Positions 42,610-53,335 of a stretch of 64,000 nucleotides of DNA are shown here, one piece after another. Position 1 is the first letter of the stretch; each line of letters opens with the position of its first letter. The position numbers and the translations under genes were made by a program. The notes under the pieces were generated by a model that had not been told where the DNA came from, ran no database searches, and saw only the letters and a list, made by a program, of their open reading frames with translations. Origin of the DNA: Arenimonas sp049195245 (GTDB lineage Bacteria; Pseudomonadota; Gammaproteobacteria; Xanthomonadales; Xanthomonadaceae); the NCBI RefSeq assembly GCF_049195245.1, contig NZ_JBMIRR010000028.1:124001-188000 (forward strand), read 5' to 3'.

Positions 42610-42627
42610 CCGTCATATGCCTGTGAC
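42610..42627 (+). promoter_or_regulatory. Pho-box-like site before the PhoX-like gene
   Basis: CCGTCAT (42610-42616), ATGC, and CTGTGAC (42621-42627) form two 7-bp units with an 11-bp period, matching the CTGTCAT Pho box at six and five positions. A GAAATA -10-like sequence follows near 42639. PhoB would then activate the gene under phosphate limitation. Confidence 0.5.
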
Positions 42628-42671
42628 ATGGCGGCGTTGAAATACGGGGTCACGCCGCACCGGAACCCGCC

Positions 42672-44066
42672 ATGTCCCAGGAATCCCTGCTTGCTTCCCG
42701 CCGCCGCCTGCTCAAGGCCGGTGGCCTGGGCCTTGGCGCCGCGGCGCTGGGCCTGAGCCCGGTCGGCCGCCTGCTGGCCCAGGCCGGCAGCCGCGACCAC
42801 GTGCACCCCGGCTACGGCCCGCTGTCGGTGGTGCGCGACGGCAACACCGGACTGCCGCTGCTGAAGCTGCCGCAGGGCTTCAGCTACGTCAGCTTCGGAT
42901 GGACCAACGAGCCGATGGCCGATGGCCAGCGCACGCCCGATTCGCACGACGGCATGGGCGTGGTGCGCGCCGACGGCGACATCCTCACCGTGGTCCGCAA
43001 CCACGAGGTCAAGGCGGGCTGGGGCAGCTTCGCGCCGGCCTCGGCCACGTATGACCCGCGCTGCGGCGGCGGCACCGCCACCTTGCGCTTCGATGCGCGG
43101 CAGGGTCGCTTCCTCGACGCGCGGCCCTCGCTGGGCGGTACCGTCAACAACTGCGCCGGCGGCACCACCCCCTGGGGCACGTGGCTGAGCTGCGAGGAGT
43201 TCGTCAGCGCCGCCGGGCCGGTGGATCTGGCCAGCGTCACCCACGAGCTGTCGCACGACCACGGCTTCGTGTTCGAAGTGCCGGCCGACGGCCTGTCGCG
43301 CGCCGAGCCGCTGCTGGCCATGGGTCAGTTCAAGCACGAGGCGGTGTCGGTGGATCCGGCCACGGGCATCTTCTACCTCACCGAGGACGTCGAGCCCGAG
43401 GCCGGCTTCTACCGCATGATCCCGAAAGTGCCGGGCGAGCCCGTGCGCGGCGGGCGGCTGCAGATGCTCAAGGCGGTGGGCGCGCCCGACCTTCGCTCGG
43501 GTCGCCGCACGGGCGAGCGCTTCAAGGTGGAATGGGTCGAGATCGAGCAGCCCGAGCGCGGCGTGGACAGCGAAGGCGGGCCGCGTGGACTGGTGCGGCA
43601 GGGCCTGGCCGGCGGCGGCTCGCGCTTCACAAGGCTCGAGGGCTGCATCGTCGGCGACGGCCGCGTCTACTTCACCGCCACCAACGGCGGTGATGCCGCC
43701 TGCGGCCAGGTCTGGGCCTACCATCCGCGCGAGCAGATGCTGGAACTGGTGTTCGAGTCGCCCGACCCGCTGGTGCTGGACTACCCGGACAACGTGGTGC
43801 TCAGCCCGCGTGGCGGCCTGGTCATCTGCGAGGACTCCGAGCAGCCGGTGCAACGCCTCTACGGCATGACCGCGCAGGGCGGCCTGTTCGAGTTCTGCCG
43901 CAACAACGTGCGGCTGGATGGCGCGCTGGGCTTCGCCGGCGACTTCCGCGAAGAGGAATGGGCCGGCGCCTGTTTCTCGCCGGACGGCAAGTGGCTGTTC
44001 GCCAATGTCTACGCGCCCGGTTTCACCGTGGCCATCACCGGCCCCTGGCAGCCCGGCCTGATCTGA
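42672..44066 (+). CDS. PhoX-like (DUF839) Tat-exported protein
   Basis: The 464-residue protein carries a twin-arginine signal (SRRRLLKAGGLGLGAAALG). It is built of beta-propeller-like repeats with DUF839/PhoX features (SHDGMGVVRADGDILTVVRN, TPWGTWLSCEEF, GHDHGFVFEV-like SHDHGFVFEVP, EAVSVDPATGIFYLTEDV, FSPDGKWLFANVY). PhoX enzymes are calcium/iron-dependent alkaline phosphatases. The family also has members without proven phosphatase activity, so activity is inferred. The upstream Pho-box-like site supports a phosphate-starvation role. Confidence 0.85.
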   Translation: MSQESLLASRRRLLKAGGLGLGAAALGLSPVGRLLAQAGSRDHVHPGYGPLSVVRDGNTGLPLLKLPQGFSYVSFGWTNEPMADGQRTPDSHDGMGVVRADGDILTVVRNHEVKAGWGSFAPASATYDPRCGGGTATLRFDARQGRFLDARPSLGGTVNNCAGGTTPWGTWLSCEEFVSAAGPVDLASVTHELSHDHGFVFEVPADGLSRAEPLLAMGQFKHEAVSVDPATGIFYLTEDVEPEAGFYRMIPKVPGEPVRGGRLQMLKAVGAPDLRSGRRTGERFKVEWVEIEQPERGVDSEGGPRGLVRQGLAGGGSRFTRLEGCIVGDGRVYFTATNGGDAACGQVWAYHPREQMLELVFESPDPLVLDYPDNVVLSPRGGLVICEDSEQPVQRLYGMTAQGGLFEFCRNNVRLDGALGFAGDFREEEWAGACFSPDGKWLFANVYAPGFTVAITGPWQPGLI

Positions 44067-44133
44067 CCGGCATTGCAGGCATTGCGGCGGGCGGCGATGA
44101 TGCCGCCTGTCCCGCCCTTGCCTGGAAACATCG

Positions 44134-44550
44134 ATGATCACGCTCCTGTATGCCGCGCTCTGCACCCTGCTGGTGCTCTATCTCTCCGGGCGCGTGATCG
44201 CGGTGCGCCTGCGCCGGCGCATCGGCATCGGCGACGGCGGTGACCACGACCTGCAGCGGCGCATCCGGGTACATGCCAATGCGGTGGAGTACCTGCCGCT
44301 GGCCCTGCTGCTGCTGGGCGGCATGGAGCTCAACGGCTATCCCAATGCGGTGATCCACGGCTTCGGCATCACGCTGGTGGTCTCCCGCCTGCTGCACGCC
44401 TGGGGCCTGAGCCGCAGCTCCGGCGCAAGCCCCGGCCGCTTCGCCGGCGTGCTGCTCACCCTGCTGCTGATGCTGGCCATGTCGGTCTTCGCCATCGTCG
44501 GCTACGTGCAGCCGCTGCTGGCTGTCGACCAGACCGTCGAGGAAATTTAG
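44134..44550 (+). CDS. MAPEG-family membrane protein
   Basis: The 138-residue protein has four hydrophobic segments. It carries the MAPEG pattern LQRRIRVHANAVEYLPLALL with the conserved Arg, His, Asn and Glu, plus a later VVSRLLHAWGLSRSS. Bacterial members (YecN-like) are of unknown physiological role; eukaryotic relatives handle eicosanoids and glutathione. It is the last gene before the inverted-repeat region. Confidence 0.9.
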   Translation: MITLLYAALCTLLVLYLSGRVIAVRLRRRIGIGDGGDHDLQRRIRVHANAVEYLPLALLLLGGMELNGYPNAVIHGFGITLVVSRLLHAWGLSRSSGASPGRFAGVLLTLLLMLAMSVFAIVGYVQPLLAVDQTVEEI

Positions 44551-44583
44551 TTTCCCGATGGGCTATGGCGCCGGCGTCACCGC

Positions 44584-44906
44584 GGAAGCGAAGGTCACTT
44601 TCTGCTCAGCAAGGCCTTTATTTCGCAGAAAGTGACCTTCGCTTCCACGGCGCCGCCGGTGCATCCATCGCGGGCACTCAAAGGAAGGCCCGTGGCCGCG
44701 CGCTTCGATGCTTGCGCGTGTGCGATCCGGACTAAGGCGGATCATCTCTCCTGCGGATCCCGCGGTTAAACGATTCCGCACACCTGCCACCATCGCGTCA
44801 GCGCGTGCGTGTCCACCTGGACACGCGAATACCTTGGTCGCGAGCTGGATGGACGTCGAGACCGAGACACCTGTCCGCCCGGCGGCGGGGGTGGGTTCTT
44901 GGCGAT
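44584..44906 (+). repeat. Left copy of a ~320-bp inverted repeat, starting with a perfect hairpin
   Basis: The copy begins with a 22-bp perfect stem (44584-44605 with 44625-44646) around a 19-nt loop. It then has a GC-rich tract with 44685-44723 nearly identical to the other copy (one mismatch in 39), a second hairpin GCGTGTCCACCTGGACACGC (44807-44826), and ends near a CCGCCCGGCGGCGGG tract. The other copy is the reverse complement at 45084-45406, with nearly constant register. The whole 44551-45430 gap has no convincing gene. Confidence 0.85.
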
Positions 44907-45083
44907 CACGAGAAGCGCATCTGGCCGGTAAAGCAACCAGCTCGCGCTGCCGCGCGTAGCTCCGCCGGACGGGCCTTTGTTCCGGCTCACGCACGCGTTA
45001 GACGATTGGAGTCCTACGCGAACTAATTACGGACTTTCCTGGTTGCGGCGCGGCGTGTGAGACACGGGAGCCGCTCCTCGCGC

Positions 45084-45406
45084 TAGACCCGAACTCACAC
45101 CCGCCGCCGGGCGGATAGGAGATTCGGTCTTGGCGTCCATCCAGCCCGCGACCAAGCCGGTTGCGTGTCCAGGTGGACACGCACGCGTTGACGCGCTGGC
45201 GCCAAGTCGACCGCACTGTTTCACCGCGTGATCAGCAGGAGAGATGGTCCGACTTGGTCCGGATGGCACACGCGCAAGCATCGAAGCGCGCGGCTACGGG
45301 CCTTCCTGACAGCAAACCGGATGATCCGGACCAGGCGGGACGTGGAGGTGCAGGTCACTTTCTGCGAAATAAAGGCCTCACTGAGCAGAAAGTGACCTGC
45401 ACCTCC
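45084..45406 (-). repeat. Right copy of the ~320-bp inverted repeat
   Basis: This is the inverted partner of 44584-44906, roughly 78-80% identical by eye. Its hairpin has stem 45344-45365 with 45385-45406 and a 19-nt loop. Relative to the left copy, three stem positions differ and in each the partner base changes too (A-T to G-C, C-G to T-A, A-T to C-G), so pairing is kept. The inner hairpin is at 45163-45182. The centre (44907-45083) is unrelated between copies. Confidence 0.85.
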
Positions 45407-45430
45407 GCGGCCCGTCCGGCGCCAGATAAC

Positions 45431-45772
45431 TCAGCGCGGTGGGGCGAGAAGCTCGGTGCGGCTCAGGTAGCCGTCGGCGTTGCCGTCCTGGCGGCGGAAC
45501 TGCGCGGTGAAGCGCTCGTGGTGCTCGGCCAGCGTGAGCGGCTTGGCGTTGGGGATGTGCTGCTCGCCGGGCTCGAGCACGTCGTTGAGGTTGGTGTCCA
45601 TCTGCCGGAACGCGAAGCTCATGCGCTCCAGGAACTCCTGCAGCGACACCCTTCCATCACCGTCCAGGTCCACCCGGGTGAAATAGTCGTCCGACTGTGC
45701 CCAAGCGGGGCCGGCGCAGGCGAACACCACCAGCGCGATCCAGGCCAGTGCGCGGCGACGATCAGCCCGCAT
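45431..45772 (-). CDS. EF-hand calcium-binding periplasmic protein
   Basis: The 113-residue protein has a signal peptide (LAWIALVVFACAGPAWAQ) and EF-hand loops: DLDGDGRVSLQEF (complete), DTNLNDVLEPGE (degenerate) and DGNADGYLSRTEL (complete). It probably buffers or senses calcium in the periplasm. It overlaps rlmM by 11 bases at its start and ends 25 bases before the right copy of the inverted repeat. Confidence 0.88.
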   Translation of the reverse strand: MRADRRRALAWIALVVFACAGPAWAQSDDYFTRVDLDGDGRVSLQEFLERMSFAFRQMDTNLNDVLEPGEQHIPNAKPLTLAEHHERFTAQFRRQDGNADGYLSRTELLAPPR

Positions 45773-46814
45773 ACACGGTGATCTCTTCGCGGTCGTGGTA
45801 GAGCTGCTTCGCGCGCAGCGTCAGCGGCCGGCCGGCATGGTCGACGAAATGCTGCAGGCAGTCGCGGGTCTCGTCCCAGCGCTTCTTCATCGGCAGCTTG
45901 AGGTTGAAGATGGCGTGCTTGCACCAGCCCTCGCGGAACCAGGTGGCCATGCGGTCGGCCACCTTGCGCGGCGACTCGACCATGTCGCACACCAGCCAGT
46001 CCATCGGCTTGGGCGGCTGCCAGCGGAAGCCGTCGGCGCGGATGTGTTCGATGATCGGCATGTCCATCGCGGTCTGCGCCATCGGCCCGTTGTCCACCGC
46101 CAGCACCCGCACGTGCATGCGCGCCAGTACCCAGCTCCAGCCGCCGGGCGCGGCGCCCAGGTCGGCGGCGAACATGCCGGGCTTGATGAACTCGGCGCGC
46201 TCCTTTTCGGTCAGCAGGGTCATCAGCGCTTCTTCGAGCTTGAGCGCGGAGCGGCTGGGCGCATCGGCATGCGCACGCAGCCGCGGCACGCCCAGCGGCC
46301 ACGGCGAAGCGTCCTTGGCGTCGGCGCTGGCCAGCAGGGCATGGTCGCCGGCGAGCATCATCACGTGCAGGCGCGGCAGCCGCGGATCGTCCTTGTCGGT
46401 GAGCAGGCCGCGCTGGCGCAGCGCCGGGCGCAGCGCGTTGCCGAAGGAGCGGGCGAGGGCGGCGAGTTGTTTGCCCTCGTCCGAATCGGGGTGCTCGACC
46501 ATCAGGTCGCCGTAGCGGCCGCGGCCGCCCAGCACCTCCATGATCGGCGTGATGCGGTCCTTGGGGTCCATGCCCGCCACGTCGGCCAGCAGCCGCAGCT
46601 TCTGGCGCGCGAAGATCAGCGTGGACCAGGGCAGGGCACGCGACAGCGCGGCGCCGTCCTCCACGCCGAGGAACTCGACGTAGCCGGCATTGCGCTGCGT
46701 GCGGGCATAGCCCGGGCAGCCGGCGATGGCCGCGCGCTCGCCCAGTTCGGCGGCGAGCTCGGGCTCGAAGCCGGGGCGGCAGTAGGCCAGCAGGCCATCA
46801 GTAGACAAGGCCAC
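45762..46814 (-). CDS. rlmM: 23S rRNA (cytidine2498-2'-O)-methyltransferase RlmM
   Basis: The 350-residue enzyme has a THUMP-like N-terminal part (LLAYCRPGFEPELAAEL) and a Rossmann methyltransferase with the SAM site MFAADLGAAPGGWSWVLAR, then VDNGPMAQTAMDMP, WLVCDMVESP and FNLKLPMKKRW. It methylates C2498 in 23S rRNA. A GTG start at 46814 overlaps the upstream deaminase by 17 bases. Confidence 0.94.
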   Translation of the reverse strand: MALSTDGLLAYCRPGFEPELAAELGERAAIAGCPGYARTQRNAGYVEFLGVEDGAALSRALPWSTLIFARQKLRLLADVAGMDPKDRITPIMEVLGGRGRYGDLMVEHPDSDEGKQLAALARSFGNALRPALRQRGLLTDKDDPRLPRLHVMMLAGDHALLASADAKDASPWPLGVPRLRAHADAPSRSALKLEEALMTLLTEKERAEFIKPGMFAADLGAAPGGWSWVLARMHVRVLAVDNGPMAQTAMDMPIIEHIRADGFRWQPPKPMDWLVCDMVESPRKVADRMATWFREGWCKHAIFNLKLPMKKRWDETRDCLQHFVDHAGRPLTLRAKQLYHDREEITVYAG

Positions 46815-47356
46815 TTTCTCCGTAGTCGCGCAGCACGTCGCGCGCGTGGTCGCGCATCAGGTCGGTGTGTACTTCGATGCCTCGCTTGCGCAGCTCGCCG
46901 GCCCAGTCGGCCGGCAGCGGGCCTTCGTCGAAGCCGGCCAGGGTCTGCACGTCGTCGGCGGTGGCTGCGATCAGCAGCTCGTCGATGCCGGCCCAGATCA
47001 GGGCGCCGTAGCACATCGAGCAGGGCTGGGCCGAGGTGGCCAGGGTGATGCGTTCGCCGCCCAGGTTCAGGCGGAAACTCTGCATGCGCTGCTGGCTGGT
47101 GGTCAGCGCCATCACCTCGGCGTGCGCCGCCGAGCAGTTGTGCGGCACCACGCGGTTCACGCCCACGCCCACCAGGCGGCCGGCGCCGGTGAATACGGCG
47201 GCGCCGAACGGGCCGCCGCTGCGGTGGTCCACGTTCAGTCGCGACAGCCTGATGGCCAGCGCGATGCGGCTCTCGGCATCCGGATACAGGCGGTCGCCGT
47301 CCACGTCCTCGTGGATCCAGGCCGGCAGCGTCAGGTGCAGCTGCGCGTAGATCACG

Positions 47357-47364
<8 letters not shown>
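46798..47364 (-). CDS. Nucleoside/nucleobase deaminase (CDA fold)
   Basis: The 188-residue protein has the zinc motifs HAEVMAL (HAE) and PCSMCYGAL (PCxxC) of the cytidine/guanine/tRNA-adenosine deaminase superfamily. It also has GGPFGAAVFTGAGRLVGVG in the N-terminal half and a substrate-facing C-terminal helix. The substrate is uncertain; the layout is closer to guanine or nucleoside deaminases than to TadA. It overlaps glnS by eight bases and rlmM by 17. Confidence 0.88.
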
Positions 47365-49105
<1,741 letters not shown>

Positions 49106-49245
49106 GCGTCCGCAGGGATGGGGAGGGGTCGCCCAGTTTACCGGCTGCCGGCCCCCGCCGCGGCCCCGGGCCTGAACGCCGGGCGCCGCGCGAGTATAGA
49201 ATCGGACGGCCGGGGGGCGTTGCGCTGTCTTGGGGAGTGACCAGC

Positions 49246-51438
49246 TTGCACATCATGCGGGCCGCAATAAGCGTCGTCGGTGGGCTGCTGCTCGCCCTGA
49301 TGCTGCCCCTGGCCGCGCGCGCCGCCGAGCTGGCGGTCCAGCCGGCCTTCGAACTGGCGGTGATGGAAACGCCGCAGGGCACGACCCTGGACGACATCCT
49401 GACCGGCCGGGCCCAGCCCGGCTTCACGCCGGTGCTCACGCCGGGCTTCCCGTTCCAGGCCCGCGAGGGCCAGGTGCTGTGGGTGCGGGTGCGCACCGAA
49501 CTTCCGCCGGCCCCTCCGGGCGGGTGGCGCGTCGGCATCGTCCGCGTGCCCTTGGACCACATCCGCCTGCGCGTGCAGCCGCCGGGCGCCGTGGTCTCGC
49601 GCGCCAGCTTCTTCGTCACCGGCAAGGACTCCACGCCCTGGCCGGCCACCTTCGAGCTCAAGCTGCCGCCGGAGCTTCAGGGTCGCACCACGCTCTACCT
49701 GGAGCTGGAAGGGAAGGTGCGCGGAGGCTTCCACCTGCGCCTGCGGGACGCCGCATCCGCGGACGGGGGCGAGGCCCGCGCGCGCGGTTTCTTCCGTCTG
49801 GTCTACGGGCTGTTCCTGCTGGTGGCGGCCCTGTCGGTGATCCGCTACGTCGAGGACAACCGCTCCGGCGCGCTGGCCGTGGGCGCCGCCGCGCTTTGCT
49901 CCTGGCTGGCCTGCCTGGGCTTCAATGGCCACGTGTATTCGCTGCCCGAGGTGGCGCTGCTGTCGGGCCTGGGCGCGACCGTGCCGCAGGCCCTGCTGCT
50001 GCTGGGTGCGGGGCCGCTGGTGCTGGCCACGCGCTACTACAGCGGCCTGGCGAAGTCGGCCCCGGGCATGGTGCCTTGGGCGCGTGCGCTGGGCTGGGCG
50101 TTGCTGCTGCTGGCCGTGTTCGGACTGTTCGCCTCCAGCACGCCGCCCGCGCTGCTGCAGGCCCTGGCCTGGCTGGGCTACGGCATCGCCGGCGTCGCCT
50201 GCCTGCTGATGCTGCTGGTGGATTCGCGCAGCTATCGCTGGGCGCCGCTGCTGACCCTGCTGGCCACGGCGGCCGCCGTGGTGGTGCGCGTGCTCACCGA
50301 CCTGCAGGTATTGCCCGCCAGCCTTTACAACCTCTATGGCTGGCAGCTGCTGCTGGCGATCACGGTGACGCTGTACCTGGCCTTGCCCTGGATCCGCGCG
50401 CGCCTGCAGCAGTGGGCCATCCGCAAGCGGGCCGAAAAGCCCGAGCCCAGCGCCACCGAGAAGATCGCCGCCGCGCGCGAGCGCCTGATGGAAAGCCTGC
50501 AGTCGGGCCTGAAGAACGCGGCCGACGGCGACCTGAAGTGGATCGCCTTCCGCCGCCTGCTCGATGGCCTCAAGAGCGTGCTGCCGCAGAGTTCCGCCGC
50601 GGTGGTGGCCATGCACTTCCACGGCGAGGACCTGCTGCAGGTCGAACCGCCCGATGCCGAAGACCGCTATCGCGAGCTGCTTTCCCAGCGTGCCACCCTG
50701 CTCAAGAACCTCAGTCGCCTGCGGGCGCCACAGCAGATCGGCATCGATTTCGACGGGCCGCAGGGACCGCTGGACCAGGTGCAGCTGGCGATCATTCCGC
50801 TGCCGGTCGGCCGTCCGGGCTGGGGAGCGCTGCTGGTCGAGCGCAGCGCCGACGTGACCTACAGCGATGCCGAGCTGGCGCTGTGCACAGAGTTCGCCGC
50901 GATGGCGATCGTGGCCGGTGAAGAGGCCGCCAACGTCGTCAGCGCCCAGCGTGCCGCCGATACCGATGCCGCCACCGGCGTGCTTCGGGCCGAGCCCTTG
51001 CGCGCGGCGCTGGCCAGGCACATCGACCATTCGCGGCAGAAGCAGGTACCGATGAGCCTGCTCTACGTGCTGGTGGACCAGTTGCCCGGACTGCGCGAGA
51101 CCGGTGGCGAAGTCGGCGCCACCGCCGGCCTGCGGCCCGTGGCCGAGCTGCTGCGCGAGGAAGTGGACTATGGCGACCTGATCGGCCGCTCCGGCCCCGA
51201 CGGCTTCCTGCTGGTGGCCAACGGCAAGCGCCTGATCGAGGCGCGCGACTATGCCGAGCGCCTGCGCGCGGCGGTGGCGCGCATGCCGGTGGATGCCCGC
51301 ATTGCCGCCAGCCTGACGGTGAGCATCGGCGTGGCCCAGGCCGGACCGGCCGAGCGCGATGCCGCAGCCCTGGTGGAGCGCGCGCTGAAGGCGGCGCAGA
51401 TCGCCAGCAAGAACGGCGGCAACCAGATCTTCAGTTGA
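49246..51438 (+). CDS. 7TM sensor protein with GAF-like and degenerate GGDEF domains
   Basis: The product has a signal peptide, a periplasmic beta-sandwich like 7TMR-DISM sensors, seven hydrophobic helices (about residues 185-390), a coiled-coil link, a GAF-like domain and a C-terminal GGDEF-like domain. The signature there is SGPDGFLL instead of GG(D/E)EF, so cyclic-di-GMP synthesis is unlikely. It may act as a receptor or scaffold. GGGGAG at 49232-49237 best serves the TTG at 49246; GTG 49237 and ATG 49255 are alternatives. Confidence 0.82.
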   Translation: MHIMRAAISVVGGLLLALMLPLAARAAELAVQPAFELAVMETPQGTTLDDILTGRAQPGFTPVLTPGFPFQAREGQVLWVRVRTELPPAPPGGWRVGIVRVPLDHIRLRVQPPGAVVSRASFFVTGKDSTPWPATFELKLPPELQGRTTLYLELEGKVRGGFHLRLRDAASADGGEARARGFFRLVYGLFLLVAALSVIRYVEDNRSGALAVGAAALCSWLACLGFNGHVYSLPEVALLSGLGATVPQALLLLGAGPLVLATRYYSGLAKSAPGMVPWARALGWALLLLAVFGLFASSTPPALLQALAWLGYGIAGVACLLMLLVDSRSYRWAPLLTLLATAAAVVVRVLTDLQVLPASLYNLYGWQLLLAITVTLYLALPWIRARLQQWAIRKRAEKPEPSATEKIAAARERLMESLQSGLKNAADGDLKWIAFRRLLDGLKSVLPQSSAAVVAMHFHGEDLLQVEPPDAEDRYRELLSQRATLLKNLSRLRAPQQIGIDFDGPQGPLDQVQLAIIPLPVGRPGWGALLVERSADVTYSDAELALCTEFAAMAIVAGEEAANVVSAQRAADTDAATGVLRAEPLRAALARHIDHSRQKQVPMSLLYVLVDQLPGLRETGGEVGATAGLRPVAELLREEVDYGDLIGRSGPDGFLLVANGKRLIEARDYAERLRAAVARMPVDARIAASLTVSIGVAQAGPAERDAAALVERALKAAQIASKNGGNQIFS

Positions 51439-51494
51439 GCGCCGTGGCCGGGCATGATGCCCGGGCCGCGACCTGCGGCGTCCGCGAGGCATCC

Positions 51495-52145
51495 ATGGCC
51501 ACCACGCTCGTCATCGGCAACAAGAACTATTCGTCCTGGTCGCTGCGGCCCTGGCTGCTGATGCGCCACGCCGGGGTGGCCTTCGACGAGGTGAGGCTGC
51601 CGCTGGATACCCCCGAGTTCCACGCCCGGGTCGGGCAGTGGTCGCCCACCCAGCGCGTGCCGGTGCTGCGCGACGGCGAGCTGACCGTGTGGGATTCGCT
51701 GGCCATCTGCGAATACGTGAACGAGCGTTGGCTTGACGGTGCCGGCTGGCCAGCCGCCAGAGACGCGCGCGCCGTCGCACGTTCGGCCGCGGCTGAAATG
51801 CATTCGGGTTTCGCCGCAATGCGCGGCCAGCTGCCGATGAACGTGCGGCGCCAGCCCGACGCCAGGCGCTGGGACGCCGACGCCGGGCGCGACATCGATC
51901 GCATCCAGGCGCTGTGGCGCGAGCTGCGCACGCGTTTCGGCGGCGACGGTCCCTTCCTTTGCGGCCGGTTCGGCATCGTGGATGCGATGTACGCGCCGGT
52001 GTGCGTGCGCTTCCGCGGCTACGGCGTCCGCGCCGACGATGTTGCCTCGGCTTACATGGACGCGGTCTTCTCCCTGCCGGCGATGCGCGAGTGGGAGGCT
52101 TCGGCCCTGGCCGAAACCGAACGCGTCGCCGCGGACGAGGCCTGA
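51495..52145 (+). CDS. Glutathione S-transferase family protein
   Basis: The 216-residue protein has a thioredoxin-like N-terminal domain (MATTLVIGNKNYSSWSLRPW, where the SS-W-S pattern holds the probable catalytic Ser; VPVLRDGELTVWDSLAICEY binds glutathione) and a helical C-terminal domain. The NKNYSSWSLRPW start is typical of a Ser-type group in proteobacteria. The substrate is unknown. It lies two bases before apt and is likely co-transcribed. Confidence 0.9.
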   Translation: MATTLVIGNKNYSSWSLRPWLLMRHAGVAFDEVRLPLDTPEFHARVGQWSPTQRVPVLRDGELTVWDSLAICEYVNERWLDGAGWPAARDARAVARSAAAEMHSGFAAMRGQLPMNVRRQPDARRWDADAGRDIDRIQALWRELRTRFGGDGPFLCGRFGIVDAMYAPVCVRFRGYGVRADDVASAYMDAVFSLPAMREWEASALAETERVAADEA

Positions 52146-52147
52146 AC

Positions 52148-52666
52148 ATGGGTGGCTTCGCCGACCTGATCCGCGACGTGCCGGATTTCCCGAAGCCGGG
52201 CATCGTCTTCAAGGACATCCTGCCGGTGCTTTCGGATCCAGCTGCGTTTGCATCGGCCATCAACGCGCTCAGCGATCCCTGGCGCACGCTCGGCCTGACG
52301 GCGGTGGCCGGCATCGAGGCGCGCGGCTTCATCCTGGGGGCGGCGATGGCGCGCGAGTTGGGCGTGGGTTTCGTGCCGCTGCGCAAGCCCGGCAAGCTGC
52401 CGGGCCAGCTGCACGAAGTGGCCTACGCGCTCGAGTACGGCCACGACCGCCTGCAGGTGCAGCGCGATGCGTTCGCCGCCGGCAGCCGCGTGCTGCTGGT
52501 GGATGATGTGCTGGCCACCGGCGGCACCCTGGTCGCGGCCGCGGAATTGCTGCAGGCCACCGGCGCCGAACTGGTGGGCGCGGCGGTACTGGTGGAGCTT
52601 CGCGCCCTCGGCGGTCGCGCGCGGTGGACGTGCCCGGCGCCGCTGCACGCCACGCTGGCCTACTGA
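52148..52666 (+). CDS. apt: Adenine phosphoribosyltransferase
   Basis: The 172-residue enzyme converts adenine and PRPP to AMP. It shows IRDVPDFPKPGIVFKDI, the family-specific IEARGFILG, KPGKLPG and the PRPP motif VLLVDDVLATGGTL. The length is normal. It follows the GST gene directly and converges on an unknown gene one base away. Confidence 0.95.
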   Translation: MGGFADLIRDVPDFPKPGIVFKDILPVLSDPAAFASAINALSDPWRTLGLTAVAGIEARGFILGAAMARELGVGFVPLRKPGKLPGQLHEVAYALEYGHDRLQVQRDAFAAGSRVLLVDDVLATGGTLVAAAELLQATGAELVGAAVLVELRALGGRARWTCPAPLHATLAY

Positions 52667-52667
52667 C

Positions 52668-53312
52668 TCAGTTGGCGGAAATCGCGCACACGTAGATCAG
52701 CTCGCAGGATCCGTCGCCGCTGTCCTCGCGGGTCAGCGAGCTGCGCCAGTGCCAGCCATCCTCGCGGCGTGCCTCCACAAGCCAGCCCTGCAGCTGCACG
52801 GTCTGGTCGGGGCGCACGCGCGACATGGCCTGCGCAACCCCGGCGTTGGCCGGGATCAGGTGCATGTTGGCGCTGGAGCGGATGATCTCGCCCAGTTCAA
52901 GCGGCGGCCCTTCGCTGCCCCAGCGGTAGTGGTACCAGCGGCCGGACTGCGAGATGGAAAGCTGCCGGTACACGGCCGGATCGGACATGCGCTGCCAGCC
53001 CAGGGCCAGGTCGGTGGGCGACAGGGCGGCGCCCGCATCGAAGCGATAATCCTCGCGCGCCAGCACGCGCGCCTGCAGTGCGAAGCCCGCCAGGGGCGTG
53101 ATGGTGAATTCGCCGTGCCGGAACGGACCCATCGTGTCGGGAACGTCGCTCTGCATCGGCGCTTCGCCCGCCCGCGCGGCCGCCTGGGGGACGCAGTTCA
53201 CCAGGCCTTGCCCGGACAGGGATTGCGCCACCACCAAGTCGGGGCTTCGATTGGCTGCCCAGAGCAAGGCGCCAATGCAGGCGAGAAGGAAGATCCATAT
53301 CCAGCGCGGCAT
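52668..53312 (-). CDS. Membrane-anchored hypothetical protein
   Basis: The 214-residue protein has one N-terminal membrane helix (WIWIFLLACIGALLWAA). The extracytoplasmic domain contains FRHGEFTITPLAGFALQARV, YRQLSISQSGRWYHYRW and GWHWRSSLTREDSGDGSCEL. No family is recognised. It is short enough to be a complete single-domain protein. The rubrerythrin gene lies 23 bases upstream on the same strand, so it may share its transcript. Confidence 0.72.
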   Translation of the reverse strand: MPRWIWIFLLACIGALLWAANRSPDLVVAQSLSGQGLVNCVPQAAARAGEAPMQSDVPDTMGPFRHGEFTITPLAGFALQARVLAREDYRFDAGAALSPTDLALGWQRMSDPAVYRQLSISQSGRWYHYRWGSEGPPLELGEIIRSSANMHLIPANAGVAQAMSRVRPDQTVQLQGWLVEARREDGWHWRSSLTREDSGDGSCELIYVCAISAN

Positions 53313-53335
53313 GGGTGGTCTCGTCGTGGCGCGGG

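Noticed and set aside
44708..45281. Paired ~83-codon frames in the two inverted-repeat copies (44708-44959 plus, 45027-45281 minus) that share MLARV and ACPPGHA segments
   Set aside because: Codon comparison shows mostly amino-acid-changing differences, not silent ones, so the frames are not under protein selection; the repeat itself explains the similarity.
44584..45406. CRISPR-like array
   Set aside because: There are only two inverted units with no regular spacer pattern; no CRISPR repeats or cas genes occur anywhere in the window.
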